Source of the DNA: Actinoplanes ianthinogenes
GTDB lineage: Bacteria > Actinomycetota > Actinomycetes > Mycobacteriales > Micromonosporaceae
Assembly: GCF_018324205.1 (NCBI RefSeq)
Contig: NZ_AP023356.1
Location: forward strand, 2,559,501-2,623,500
Length of the DNA stretch: 64,000 bases
Direction of reading: 5' to 3'
Below are positions 41,905 to 49,459 of the stretch, in pieces. The number at the start of each line of letters is the position of its first letter. Position 1 is the first letter of the stretch. Made by a program: the position numbers and the translations under genes. Below the pieces are notes generated by a model that saw only the letters and a program-made list of their open reading frames with translations, had not been told where the DNA came from and ran no database searches.

Positions 41905-43044
41905 GTGTCCGACCGACCGGTTCCCGTCGGCGCGCTGCTGCGTGCCACCGCACCCGACCGTTTGCCCGAGGTGACAGCCGAGCACCTGCGCCGGCACTTC
42001 GCGGCCGACCGGGTCGAGGTGCTGGTCGCCGACCTGACGCTGCGCCGACTCGCGCCGCTGCTCGACGCGCCCGGCACCGACCAGGACGCGGCCGCGCTGC
42101 GCTGCCTGGCCAGCCAGCGGCCCGGCACCGGGAACGGGCCGGCCGGCACCCGGCTGCACCTGCCGCTGTCCTGCTGGGGCGAGCGGCTCGGGGTGCTGCG
42201 GGTGGACCTGCCCGCCCGCCCCGACCCGGAGCAGGCCGAGCAGCTCCGGATCGTCGCCGACGAGCTGGCGGTGGCGATCCGCGCGGCCGACCGGATGACC
42301 GACCGGTATCGGCGGGCGCAGTGCAGCCAGCGGCTCACGATGGCCGCCGAGTTGCAGTGGGACCTGCTGCCCGGCCGCTCCCTCGGCGACGAACGGTTCC
42401 AGCTCGGCGGGCAACTGGAGCCGGCGTACGACGTGCGGGGCGACCACTTCGACTGGGCGCTCAGCCAGGATCGGCTGACCATCACGGTGCTCAACGGCGC
42501 GGGTGAGGGTCTCGACGCGGCCCTGCTGACCGCGACCGCGGTGAACGCGATGCGCAACGCCCGCCGCTGCGGCGCGGACATCGTCGAGCAGGCCGAGCTC
42601 GCCTCGGACGCGCTGCACGCCCGGTACGGCGGCGGCCTGCACGCCGCCACCCTGCTGCTGGAGATCGACCTGGTCGGCGGCTGGGTCGACGCCGTCGACG
42701 CCGGCTCCCCGCAGTGCATGGTCGGCCGGGGCGGCGAGATCAACCAGGTCCGGCTGGAGCAGCAGCTGCCACTGGGCATGTTCGGCGAGGCGCACTACGA
42801 GATCGAGCGGTTCCGGCTGGAGCCGGGCGACCGGCTGCTCGTGGTCAGCGACGGGGTGCACGCGGCGGCACCCGGCGGTGGTCCCACATTCGGGGAATCC
42901 GGCCTGTTCACGGCGTTGCGCGCGACGCGGTTGCAACCGGCCACCGAGGCGGTCGGTACGGTGATGCGGGGCTTGCGTGAGTTTCACGCCGGCGCCGAGC
43001 CGGAGGACGACGCGGTCACTGTCTGCCTGGATTGGCGCCGTTGA
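41905..43044 (+). CDS. GAF-SpoIIE (PPM) serine phosphatase
   Basis: Protein of 379 residues from GTG 41905 with GAGGAG six bases upstream. Residues ~20-130 are a GAF-like sensor (RVEVLVADLTLRRLAPLL ... LHLPLSCWGERLGVLRVD). Residues ~150-379 are a PPM phosphatase of the RsbU/SpoIIE type (MAAELQWDLLPGRSLGDERF, LEPAYDVRGDHFDWAL, GDRLLVVSDGVHAA, EDDAVTVCLDWRR). In the first metal site the usual GGD is RGDH, so Asp is kept. It probably dephosphorylates a STAS antagonist to activate a sigma factor. Confidence 0.9.
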   Translation: MSDRPVPVGALLRATAPDRLPEVTAEHLRRHFAADRVEVLVADLTLRRLAPLLDAPGTDQDAAALRCLASQRPGTGNGPAGTRLHLPLSCWGERLGVLRVDLPARPDPEQAEQLRIVADELAVAIRAADRMTDRYRRAQCSQRLTMAAELQWDLLPGRSLGDERFQLGGQLEPAYDVRGDHFDWALSQDRLTITVLNGAGEGLDAALLTATAVNAMRNARRCGADIVEQAELASDALHARYGGGLHAATLLLEIDLVGGWVDAVDAGSPQCMVGRGGEINQVRLEQQLPLGMFGEAHYEIERFRLEPGDRLLVVSDGVHAAAPGGGPTFGESGLFTALRATRLQPATEAVGTVMRGLREFHAGAEPEDDAVTVCLDWRR

Positions 43045-43117
43045 CCGGTTTACGGCAGTGTCCGGCGGGGTACCCAGCAGACCTTTGAGGTTCTGCGACT
43101 TCGCGACGGGGAACGCC

Positions 43118-43588
43118 ATGGAGCACGCCACCGATGTCGCCGCGGCGATCGACACGTCGCTGGAGTCGCTGGTGGCTGTCCTGGAAAAGGCCCGTCTCGC
43201 CCAGATCCCGGCGATCCCGCCCGCTCAGCTGCGGGTGCTCACCATCGTCGCGGAGAACCGGCACACCAACATGAGCCGCCTCGCCGAGGCTCTCGACGTG
43301 GTGCCGTCCTCGGCCAGCCGGCTTTGCGACCGCCTGGAGGCGACCGGGCTGCTGCGCCGGGTGGCCGACCCGCGGGACCGCCGCGAGGTGCGGCTGCTGC
43401 TCACCCCCGCCTCCCGCCGGCTCCTCGCCGACCTGCGGGCGCGCCGCCGCGACGCGCTCGCCGAGGTCCTCGAACGGATGCCGGTCTCGGCCCGCCAGGA
43501 CCTGGTCCGGGCCCTGCGCGCCTTCGAGGCGGCGGCCGCCGACACCGCCCCCGACACCGCGGCGGACGACGATCTCCGCACCGCGTAG
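43118..43588 (+). CDS. MarR-family transcriptional regulator
   Basis: Protein of 156 residues from ATG 43118 after GGGGA. The winged helix reads IPPAQLRVLTIVAENRHTNM, SRLAEALDVVPSSASRLCDR and LEATGLLRRVADPRDRREVR, with the MarR wing (DPRDRR). The C-terminal helices have the dimerisation pattern. It lies 73 bp downstream of the phosphatase on the same strand. The target is not evident. Confidence 0.9.
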   Translation: MEHATDVAAAIDTSLESLVAVLEKARLAQIPAIPPAQLRVLTIVAENRHTNMSRLAEALDVVPSSASRLCDRLEATGLLRRVADPRDRREVRLLLTPASRRLLADLRARRRDALAEVLERMPVSARQDLVRALRAFEAAAADTAPDTAADDDLRTA

Positions 43589-43652
43589 GCATCGCCGCCC
43601 GGCGCCGCCTGGGGCACGCCGCGGCCTCGCGTGACCCACCGGTGCGGGCAGC

Positions 43653-43658
43653 TAGTCT
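43653..43658 (+). promoter_or_regulatory. Leaderless-type -10 of the third LLM gene
   Basis: TAGTCT (43653-43658), then 6 nt and ATG 43665. No Shine-Dalgarno is present. Confidence 0.5.
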
Positions 43659-43664
43659 GTGCCG

Positions 43665-44543
43665 ATGCGTTTCGGCATCGTGATCCTTCCTGACCGGCGC
43701 TGGGCCGAGGCGAGCCGCCGGTGGCGCCTCGCCGAGGAGTACGGCTTCGACCACGCCTGGACCTACGACCATCTGGGCTGGCGGGACCTGGTCGACGGAC
43801 CGTGGTTCGACGCGGTGCCGACGCTGACCGCGGCGGCCCTGGTCACCGAGCGGATCCGGCTCGGCACCTACGTCGCGTCGCCGAACTTCCGGCACCCGGC
43901 GCACTTCGCCCGCGAGGCGACCGCCCTCGACGACATCTCGGGCGGGCGGCTGATCCTCGGGCTGGGCGCCGGCGGGATCGGCTTCGACTCGGCCGTGCTG
44001 GGCAAGCCGGAGCTGACCCCGCGCGCCCGGGTCGACCGCTTCACCGACTTCCTGGAGCTGTTCGACAACATCCTGCGCTCCCCCGCGACCACCTGGTCCG
44101 GGTCCTATTTCGCGGCGGTCGACGCACGCAGCACGCCGGGACCGGTGCAGCAGCCGCGGCCGCCGTTCGTGGTCGCCGCCAACGGGCCGCGGGCGTTGCG
44201 GCTCGCGGCGAAGTACGGCGACGGCTGGGTCACCACCGGCCCGCAGGCCGAGACCGCCGCGGAATGGTGGCGCGCGGTCACCGAGATCCGCGACCGATTC
44301 GAGGCCACCCTGGCGGCGGCCGGGCGGGCCCCGGAATCGATCGACCGTTACCTCAATCTGGACTCGTCACCGGTGTTCTCGATGAGCAGTCCGGATGCGT
44401 TCCAGGAGGCCACCGGGCGCGCCGCCGAGCTGGGATTCACCGACGTGATCACACACTGGCCCCGCGAGACCAGTTGGTTTGCCGGTGACGAGAAGACGCT
44501 CGAAGCCGTGGCCGCGGAACTGCCCCGGCTTCGTAGTATTTGA
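43665..44543 (+). CDS. LLM-class F420/flavin-dependent oxidoreductase
   Basis: Protein of 292 residues. The N-terminus is MRFGIVILPDRRWAEASRRW. TIM-barrel LLM motifs: WTYDHLGWRDLVDGPWFDAV, RIRLGTYVASPNFRHPAHFA, LDDISGGRLILGLGAGGIGF and PPFVVAANGPRALRLAAKYG. It is distinct from Fgd and from the LLM gene at 35951. Probably F420-dependent given fgd nearby; substrate unknown. Confidence 0.88.
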   Translation: MRFGIVILPDRRWAEASRRWRLAEEYGFDHAWTYDHLGWRDLVDGPWFDAVPTLTAAALVTERIRLGTYVASPNFRHPAHFAREATALDDISGGRLILGLGAGGIGFDSAVLGKPELTPRARVDRFTDFLELFDNILRSPATTWSGSYFAAVDARSTPGPVQQPRPPFVVAANGPRALRLAAKYGDGWVTTGPQAETAAEWWRAVTEIRDRFEATLAAAGRAPESIDRYLNLDSSPVFSMSSPDAFQEATGRAAELGFTDVITHWPRETSWFAGDEKTLEAVAAELPRLRSI

Positions 44544-44565
44544 CGCGGTCCGATGTGGAACGAGG

Positions 44566-44913
44566 TCAGCGGCCGTGTGCGGCTCGATAGGCGTTGCTGA
44601 CCTCCTGCGGAATGCGGCCGCGCTCGGAGATTTTGTGCCCGTTGCGGATAGCCCACTCGCGGATCAGCCGGTTCTCGTCGCGGGAGCCGGCGGTGCGGGC
44701 CGGCGCGGCGCCCCGGGACGGGATGCGCGCGGCGGTGCGACCCAGCCGCGTTCCCGCGTTGATGTACGGGTCCAGGGCTTTGCGCAGCTTTCCGGCATTG
44801 GCCTCGGAAAGGTCGATCGTGTAGCTGACTCCGTCGAGACTGAACTCGACGGTGCGATCCGCCTTCTTGCCGTCCAGATCGTCGATCAGGGTGGTGATTA
44901 CCTGCCGCGCCAT
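44566..44913 (-). CDS. lsr2: Lsr2 nucleoid-associated protein
   Basis: Lsr2 is the actinobacterial H-NS analogue that bridges DNA and silences AT-rich genes. It has 115 residues. The N-terminal dimerisation domain is ARQVITTLIDDLDGKKADRT and VEFSLDGVSYTIDLSEANAG. The C-terminal DNA-binding helices hold REWAIRNGHKISERGRIPQE with the NGHxxSxRGRIP hook that inserts in the minor groove. The ATG at 44913 follows GGGAG. AT-rich patches in this window, such as those at 23700 and 47380, are plausible targets. Confidence 0.96.
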   Translation of the reverse strand: MARQVITTLIDDLDGKKADRTVEFSLDGVSYTIDLSEANAGKLRKALDPYINAGTRLGRTAARIPSRGAAPARTAGSRDENRLIREWAIRNGHKISERGRIPQEVSNAYRAAHGR

Positions 44914-45099
44914 AACGACTCCCGAGAGAATTTAATCGCCCGGGCACAGTCTGGCCCCCGAACCGCATCCCGCGCAACTCCCCGGCGCGATCCGGCAATT
45001 CTTTTCTTCGCGATCGTCAGGTCCCTTATCAGAATGGGCTGTGAGTATTCGCACCGAATCCTGAGAAAGCCCGGTTGACCAACGCCCAGGGTCTCACGT

Positions 45100-45105
45100 T
45101 AGGGT
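45100..45105 (+). promoter_or_regulatory. Leaderless-type -10 of the 45113 gene
   Basis: TAGGGT (45100-45105), then 7 nt and ATG 45113. A TTGACC (45075) lies 19 bp upstream, long for a -35 spacer. Confidence 0.45.
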
Positions 45106-45112
45106 CGGCGCC

Positions 45113-45544
45113 ATGCAGGACGAGCACGCCGCCTGGCTGGCGCACCACCGGCAGGCCGTGGCCGGCCGGGCCGCAGCCCTGGAGGCCGGGCGCACCGCCG
45201 AGGCCCGGCAGGCCACGGCGCTGCTCGAGGAGTTCGTCCGCAAGGCCGCCGAGCGCGGGCTGACCCCGCATCCGCTCACCGCGACCAGTTACGACGGCCG
45301 GTGGACCTACAAGACCCGGGTCCGCGGGTGGTATCTGAAGGCGAACCGGACCGTCGCCGCCGGCGAGGACGGGGAGTATTACGTGCTCACCGTCCCGGCC
45401 TCGCTGCGCGCCCGGTTCACCGGCGCCGACCTGTCCCCGAGCATGCCCCGGCTGATCGTCGGGGCCGGTGGCGGTGACGGCGAGCCGATCCCGCTGCGTG
45501 ACCTTCTCGATCGACGACTGGAAGCGGGAGCACGCTGGCCGTGA
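45113..45544 (+). CDS. Conserved hypothetical protein coupled to a D,D-carboxypeptidase
   Basis: Protein of 143 residues. The N-terminal half is a charged Ala-rich helix (HRQAVAGRAAALEAGRTAEA). The C-terminal half is beta-rich (TATSYDGRWTYKTRVRGWYL, DGEYYVLTVPASLRARFTGA) and ends in LDRRLEAGARWP. No signal peptide or recognised domain. Its stop overlaps the carboxypeptidase start by GTGA. A cell-wall connection is inferred from that coupling only. Confidence 0.75.
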   Translation: MQDEHAAWLAHHRQAVAGRAAALEAGRTAEARQATALLEEFVRKAAERGLTPHPLTATSYDGRWTYKTRVRGWYLKANRTVAAGEDGEYYVLTVPASLRARFTGADLSPSMPRLIVGAGGGDGEPIPLRDLLDRRLEAGARWP

Positions 45545-46806
45545 CGGTTCCCCGGATCACCGCCGCCCTGGCCCTGGTCGCCGCCCTCGTCACCGTTCCG
45601 TCCTCCGCTTCGCAGGCCGCTCCCGGATCCGCTCTCCGCTCCGCGCGGGCCGCCGCCGAGATCCCCTGCCCCAAGCCGAAGATCGCCAAGCCGAGCGCCC
45701 CGCCGCGCCCGGTCCCGCCGGCCGACAACCCGCAGGACATGCGGGTCGGCGGCGACGAGCTGGCCACCCACGGCCTGGTCGTCCCGGGCGGCGCGCGGAA
45801 ACCGCCGGCCGTCACCGCGACCACCTGGATGGTCGCCGACCTGGACACCGGCGAGGTGCTCGGCGCCTGCGGCCCGCACGTCCACCAGACCCCGGCCAGC
45901 GTGCAGAAGACGCTGCTCGCCGCGACCGCGATCGACCGGCTCGACCCGAACCAGAAGATCAAGGTGGTGCCGAGCGACCTCGACATCGAGGTGAACAGCT
46001 CGGCGGTCGGGATCGTGGTGGGCGGCACCTACCCGATCTCGACCCTCTGGCTGGGCCTGCTGCTCAACTCCGGCAACGACGCGGCCAACGCCCTGGCCCG
46101 GATGGCCGGGGGCGGCGGCGCCGACGGCGTGGCCACCACGGTGGCGGCGATGAACGCCAAGGCGAAATCGATCGGCGCGTTCCAGACGCACGCCGTCACG
46201 CCGTCCGGATTGGACGGTAAGGGACAGTTCACCAGTGCGTACGATCTGGCCCTGATCGCCCGGGTCTGTTTCGCCAACGCCGACTTCCGCAAATATGTGC
46301 TCACCAAGAGCGCGCAGATGCCCGCGCAGCCGGCCAAGAAGGTCAAAGGTTTCCAGTTCCAGAACGAGAACAAGCTGATCTACAACTACCCGGGCGCGAT
46401 GGGCGGCAAGACCGGTTTCACCACGGTGGCCCGGCACAGTTACGTCGGGGCGGCCCAGCGCGACGGGCGGCGGCTGGTGGTCACCCTGCTCGGCGCCGAG
46501 GCCCGCCCGCTCCGCGGCTGGCAGCAGGGCGCGGCCCTGCTCGACTGGGGATTCGCCCAGCCCCGGGGCGCGTCGGTCGGCCACCTGGTCACCCCGGCCG
46601 AGGTCGCCGCCTCGGCACAGGCGCAGAGCTCGGCCACCGCCGAGAAGGCCACCACCGGCGCCTCCGCCGCCGGCGCCGCCCCGGCCGCCGGCAAGTCCCG
46701 CGGTCTGTCCGTGGCCGCGGCCGGCACGGTCGCCGTCGTGCTCACCGCGATGCCCCTCCTCCTGCTGCTGACCCAGCGCCGCCGACGCCGGCTCGCCAAG
46801 CCCTGA
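45541..46806 (+). CDS. D-alanyl-D-alanine carboxypeptidase (S11 family)
   Basis: Penicillin-binding protein of 421 residues that trims the terminal D-Ala of peptidoglycan stem peptides. The signal peptide is ITAALALVAALVTVPSSASQ. Active-site motifs: SVQK (catalytic Ser, SxxK) in PASVQKTLLAATAIDRL, SGN in LLLNSGNDAANALARMA and KTG in AMGGKTGFTTVARHSY. After an Ala-rich linker the C-terminus has a membrane anchor (LSVAAAGTVAVVLTAMPLLLLL) and an RRRRR stop-transfer tail, so the enzyme is held on the outer face of the membrane. Confidence 0.94.
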   Translation: MTVPRITAALALVAALVTVPSSASQAAPGSALRSARAAAEIPCPKPKIAKPSAPPRPVPPADNPQDMRVGGDELATHGLVVPGGARKPPAVTATTWMVADLDTGEVLGACGPHVHQTPASVQKTLLAATAIDRLDPNQKIKVVPSDLDIEVNSSAVGIVVGGTYPISTLWLGLLLNSGNDAANALARMAGGGGADGVATTVAAMNAKAKSIGAFQTHAVTPSGLDGKGQFTSAYDLALIARVCFANADFRKYVLTKSAQMPAQPAKKVKGFQFQNENKLIYNYPGAMGGKTGFTTVARHSYVGAAQRDGRRLVVTLLGAEARPLRGWQQGAALLDWGFAQPRGASVGHLVTPAEVAASAQAQSSATAEKATTGASAAGAAPAAGKSRGLSVAAAGTVAVVLTAMPLLLLLTQRRRRRLAKP

Positions 46807-46876
46807 CCGCCACCCAGCCGCGTCGCGACCGGCCGGGCCCTGACCCTGGGTCCGCTGACGCCCCGCACATGACGAC

Positions 46877-46917
46877 AGCCGGGTTTTGATCTCCGGAACC
46901 GCCCACGGGCAATGAAG
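46877..46917 (+). repeat. 41-bp direct repeat, left copy flanking array C
   Basis: Runs from AGCCGGGTTTTGATCTCC to CCCACGGGCAATGAAG, nearly identical (two mismatches) to 47243-47283. It contains the small palindromes TCCGGA and GCCCACGGGC. Confidence 0.85.
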
Positions 46918-47001
46918 ACATCCCATGTGCCAGGAATGTCAAGCGGCTCGCCCCGTTCCCGCGTCCGCCCTGGGGCGCTGAGGCCCGGCGGGGGACTGTC
47001 C

Positions 47002-47246
47002 GGCTGGTCCTGGTGACCCTATCCGGGCGTGGGATAGGGCGCTGGGGGCCAGCCCGGGAGTGTCCGGCTGGTCCTGATGGCCCTATCCGGGCGTGGGATA
47101 GGGCGCTGAGGGCCAGCCCGGGAGTGTCCGGCTGGTCCTGATGGCCCTATCCGGGCGTGGGATAGGGCGCTGAGGGCCAGCCCGGGAGTGTCCGGCTGGT
47201 CCTGGTGGCCCTATCCGGGCGTGGGATAGGGCGCTGGGGGCCAGCC
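47002..47246 (+). repeat. Palindrome array C: four 53-bp copies, 64-bp period
   Basis: Copies begin at 47002, 47066, 47130 and 47194, with 11-bp spacers (CGGGAGTGTCC). Each core has 23-bp arms: GGCTGGTCCTGATGGCCCT..., loop GGGCGTG, and ...AGGGCGCTGAGGGCCAGCC. The ends GGCTGG/CCAGCC and the inner CCCTATCC/GGATAGGG are exact complements. Copies differ at only a few positions. It lies between the carboxypeptidase and the first FliA-type sigma gene. No gene is seen in 46807-47588. Confidence 0.96.
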
Positions 47247-47283
47247 GGGGTTTGATCTCCGGAACCACCCACGGGCAATGAAG
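47243..47283 (+). repeat. 41-bp direct repeat, right copy flanking array C
   Basis: Second copy of the 46877-46917 sequence. It begins with the last four bases (AGCC) of the array's final palindrome, as the left copy begins with AGCC. Confidence 0.85.
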
Positions 47284-47373
47284 GGTGCGGAGATCGCCCT
47301 GGACGCGCCAGCGGCCAGATCTCCGCGCCCGGCCCGCGCGGGAGCATGCGATCCGCACCCCGCTGGGCCTGCG

Positions 47374-47393
47374 TAAATGAAGATCTTGATTTA
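47374..47393. promoter_or_regulatory. 20-bp AT-rich palindrome upstream of the first FliA-type sigma gene
   Basis: TAAATGAAGATCTTGATTTA is a palindrome with one mismatched pair. It is about 195 bp before the ATG at 47589. TAAA is also followed, 16 bp on, by CCGACG, which resembles the TAAA-N15/16-GCCGATAA pattern of FliA/WhiG promoters. So it may combine an operator with an autoregulated promoter. A hairpin CCCGGTT/AACCGGG (47460-47480) follows in the leader. Confidence 0.45.
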
Positions 47394-47588
47394 CCGACGC
47401 CGGAAATCTCAACCACCCCAACCCCCCGCCGATCGACTCCGGCAACGCGAGAGGACGGCCCCGGTTTTCAAGCAACCGGGAGGCAACTGTGCGTGACCTT
47501 TTCCCGCACCTTCCGGCCTTCAAAGTTTCTCCCTGTCAGCCGGTGCCCACCCAGCCAACGGGCGCCGACAACAACCGGGGGATACGAC

Positions 47589-48512
47589 ATGACCAGCACC
47601 GTGACGACCGCTGCCGACCTCGCCGCCGACACCGCTTCCGCCACTCCGGTGCTCTCCGCCGCCGAGCAGGAGGAGCTGATCCGCACGCACATGCCGCTGG
47701 TCGGCCACCTGGTGCGGGACATGCTCAGCCGGATCCCCAACCACATCCACCGCGACGACCTGACCAGCGCGGGCCTGCACGCCCTGGTCACCGCGGCGCG
47801 CGGCTGGGACCCGGAGCGCGGCGTGCCGTTCCACCGCTTCGCCGGCACCCGGATCCGTGGCGCCCTGCTCGACGAGCTGCGCGCGCTGGACTGGGCGACC
47901 CGCTCGGTGCGGTCCAAGGCCCGCAACACCGACGTCACCCGGCAGAGCCTGACCACCACCCTCGGTCGCACGCCGACCCCGGAGGAGCTGGCCCAGGCGC
48001 TCGGCACCACCACCACCGACCTGCACCAGACCGACACCGACGTGCAGCGGGCCACCGTCCTGTCGCTGCAGGGCTTCACCACCAGCAGCGCCGACGACCT
48101 GGTCACCGAGCGCGACCCGGGCCCGGAAGAGATGCTGCTGCGCCGCGAGCAGATCGGCTACCTGCACCACGCCATCGGTTCGCTGCCGGACCGTCTGCAG
48201 ACCGTGGTCACCGAGTACTTCCTCCAGGAGCGCCCGATGGCGGAGATCGCCAAGGACCTCGGCGTCACCGAGTCCCGCGTCTCCCAGCTGCGCGCCGAGG
48301 CTCTCTCGCTGCTCCGCGACGGCCTCAACACCCACCTCGACCCGGAGCTGGCCCCGAACCCGGAGAACCCGGAGAGCATCACCGCGCGCCGCCGGGCCTC
48401 GTATTACGCCAGCATCGCCAGCAACACCACCATGAACAGCCGGCTGGCGATGACCAACGCGCACGGCCACACCGCGCTGGGCCGCGGCATGCGCCCGGTC
48501 ACCGCTGCCTGA
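47589..48512 (+). CDS. FliA/WhiG-family RNA polymerase sigma factor (first paralogue)
   Basis: Sigma factor of 307 residues from ATG 47589 after GGGGGA. Region 2 has HMPLVGHLVRDMLSRIPNHI and FHRFAGTRIRGALLDELRAL with the DWA..RSVR boundary of FliA/SigF types. Region 3 is LTTTLGRTPTPEELAQALGT. Region 4 is ALPDRL-type LPDRLQTVVTEYFLQERPMA then IAKDLGVTESRVSQLRAEAL. It would direct flagellar, sporulation or spore-dormancy genes. It shares a C-terminal tail (GLNTHLDPELA, ARRRASYYASIAS) with the paralogue at 53303. No anti-sigma gene is adjacent. Confidence 0.92.
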   Translation: MTSTVTTAADLAADTASATPVLSAAEQEELIRTHMPLVGHLVRDMLSRIPNHIHRDDLTSAGLHALVTAARGWDPERGVPFHRFAGTRIRGALLDELRALDWATRSVRSKARNTDVTRQSLTTTLGRTPTPEELAQALGTTTTDLHQTDTDVQRATVLSLQGFTTSSADDLVTERDPGPEEMLLRREQIGYLHHAIGSLPDRLQTVVTEYFLQERPMAEIAKDLGVTESRVSQLRAEALSLLRDGLNTHLDPELAPNPENPESITARRRASYYASIASNTTMNSRLAMTNAHGHTALGRGMRPVTAA

Positions 48513-48523
48513 CCTCACCTCGC

Positions 48524-48557
48524 GAAGGGCTCGGCGTCTCCGGACGCCGGGCCCTTC
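48524..48557 (+). terminator. Terminator of the first FliA-type sigma gene
   Basis: GAAGGGCTCGGCGTC (48524-48538), loop TCCG, GACGCCGGGCCCTTC (48543-48557). A 15-bp stem with one U-G pair, 12 bp after the stop codon, followed by an AT-rich stretch. Confidence 0.8.
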
Positions 48558-48579
48558 CGCATTACCGCGCATTTTTCAT

Positions 48580-48585
48580 TAAGGT
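48580..48585 (+). promoter_or_regulatory. Leaderless-type -10 of the GNAT gene
   Basis: TAAGGT, then 6 nt and ATG 48592, in an AT-rich patch (ATTTTTCATTAAGG). Confidence 0.5.
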
Positions 48586-48591
48586 CGCGAT

Positions 48592-49446
48592 ATGGGCGAA
48601 TTCGTGGTGGCACCCGCCAGCGTCGACGACATGGGACTGCTCGCGGAATGGGCCACCGCCGAGGGCTGGAATCCGGGCATCGGTGACGAACGGATCTTCT
48701 TTCCGGTCGACCCCGGCGCTTTTCTCGTCGGCCGGCTCGACGGTCACCCGATCACCTCGATCTCGGTGGTCCGCTACGGCGGCACACACGGGTTCCTCGG
48801 GTTCTATCTGACCGTTCCCGGCCATCGGGGCCAGGGTTACGGATGGCAGACCTGGCAGGCCGGGATGCGGCGGCTCGCCGGGCGGGTCGTCGGGCTCGAC
48901 GGGGTGGTCGCGCAGCAGGAGAACTACCGCAAGTCCGGGTTCCAGCCGGCCTGGACCAACCTGCGTTACCAGGGGGTGCCGCGGCTGGACCCGGCCGCAC
49001 CCGGCAGCACGCTGGTCGACGCCCGCAGCGTCGGCTTCGCGGACCTGGCCGCCTACGAGCGGCGTTTCGTCCCGGCCGGGCGGGACACGTTCCTCGCCCT
49101 GTGGATCTCCGCGCCGAACCGGCACGCGCTGGCCGCGCTGCACGACGGCGCGGTGGCCGGGCTCGGGGTCCGGCGGCCGGCGGTCGAGGGCACCCGGATC
49201 GGCCCGCTCTACGCCGACACCCCGGAGATCGCCGCGCAGCTGCTGGAGGCGCTCGCCCACGACGAGGACGACGACCACCTGTCCGCGATCGCCCTCGACG
49301 TCCCCGGCATCAATCCGGCCGCCACCGCGCTCGCCGAACGGGCCGGCCTGACCCCGGCGTTCGAGACCGCCCGGATGTACACCCCGGGCCGCCCGGAGAT
49401 CGACGTCGCCGGATTTTATGCGGTGGCGTGCCTGGAGCTCGGCTGA
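48592..49446 (+). CDS. GNAT-family N-acetyltransferase with a second C-terminal domain
   Basis: Protein of 284 residues. The first ~130 residues are a GNAT fold; acetyl-CoA site LTVPGHRGQGYGWQTWQAG matches the R/Q-x-x-G-x-G/A P-loop. Residues ~140-284 are a second GNAT-like domain (RIGPLYADTPEIAAQLLEAL, ALAERAGLTPAFETARMYTP) as in YitH/Acetyltransf_18 proteins. The substrate is unknown. Confidence 0.88.
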   Translation: MGEFVVAPASVDDMGLLAEWATAEGWNPGIGDERIFFPVDPGAFLVGRLDGHPITSISVVRYGGTHGFLGFYLTVPGHRGQGYGWQTWQAGMRRLAGRVVGLDGVVAQQENYRKSGFQPAWTNLRYQGVPRLDPAAPGSTLVDARSVGFADLAAYERRFVPAGRDTFLALWISAPNRHALAALHDGAVAGLGVRRPAVEGTRIGPLYADTPEIAAQLLEALAHDEDDDHLSAIALDVPGINPAATALAERAGLTPAFETARMYTPGRPEIDVAGFYAVACLELG

Positions 49447-49447
49447 C

Positions 49448-49453
49448 TAGGTT
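49448..49453 (+). promoter_or_regulatory. Leaderless-type -10 of the methyltransferase gene
   Basis: TAGGTT (49448-49453), then 6 nt and ATG 49460. The hexamer includes the last bases after the GNAT stop. Confidence 0.5.
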
Positions 49454-49459
49454 CCGGGA

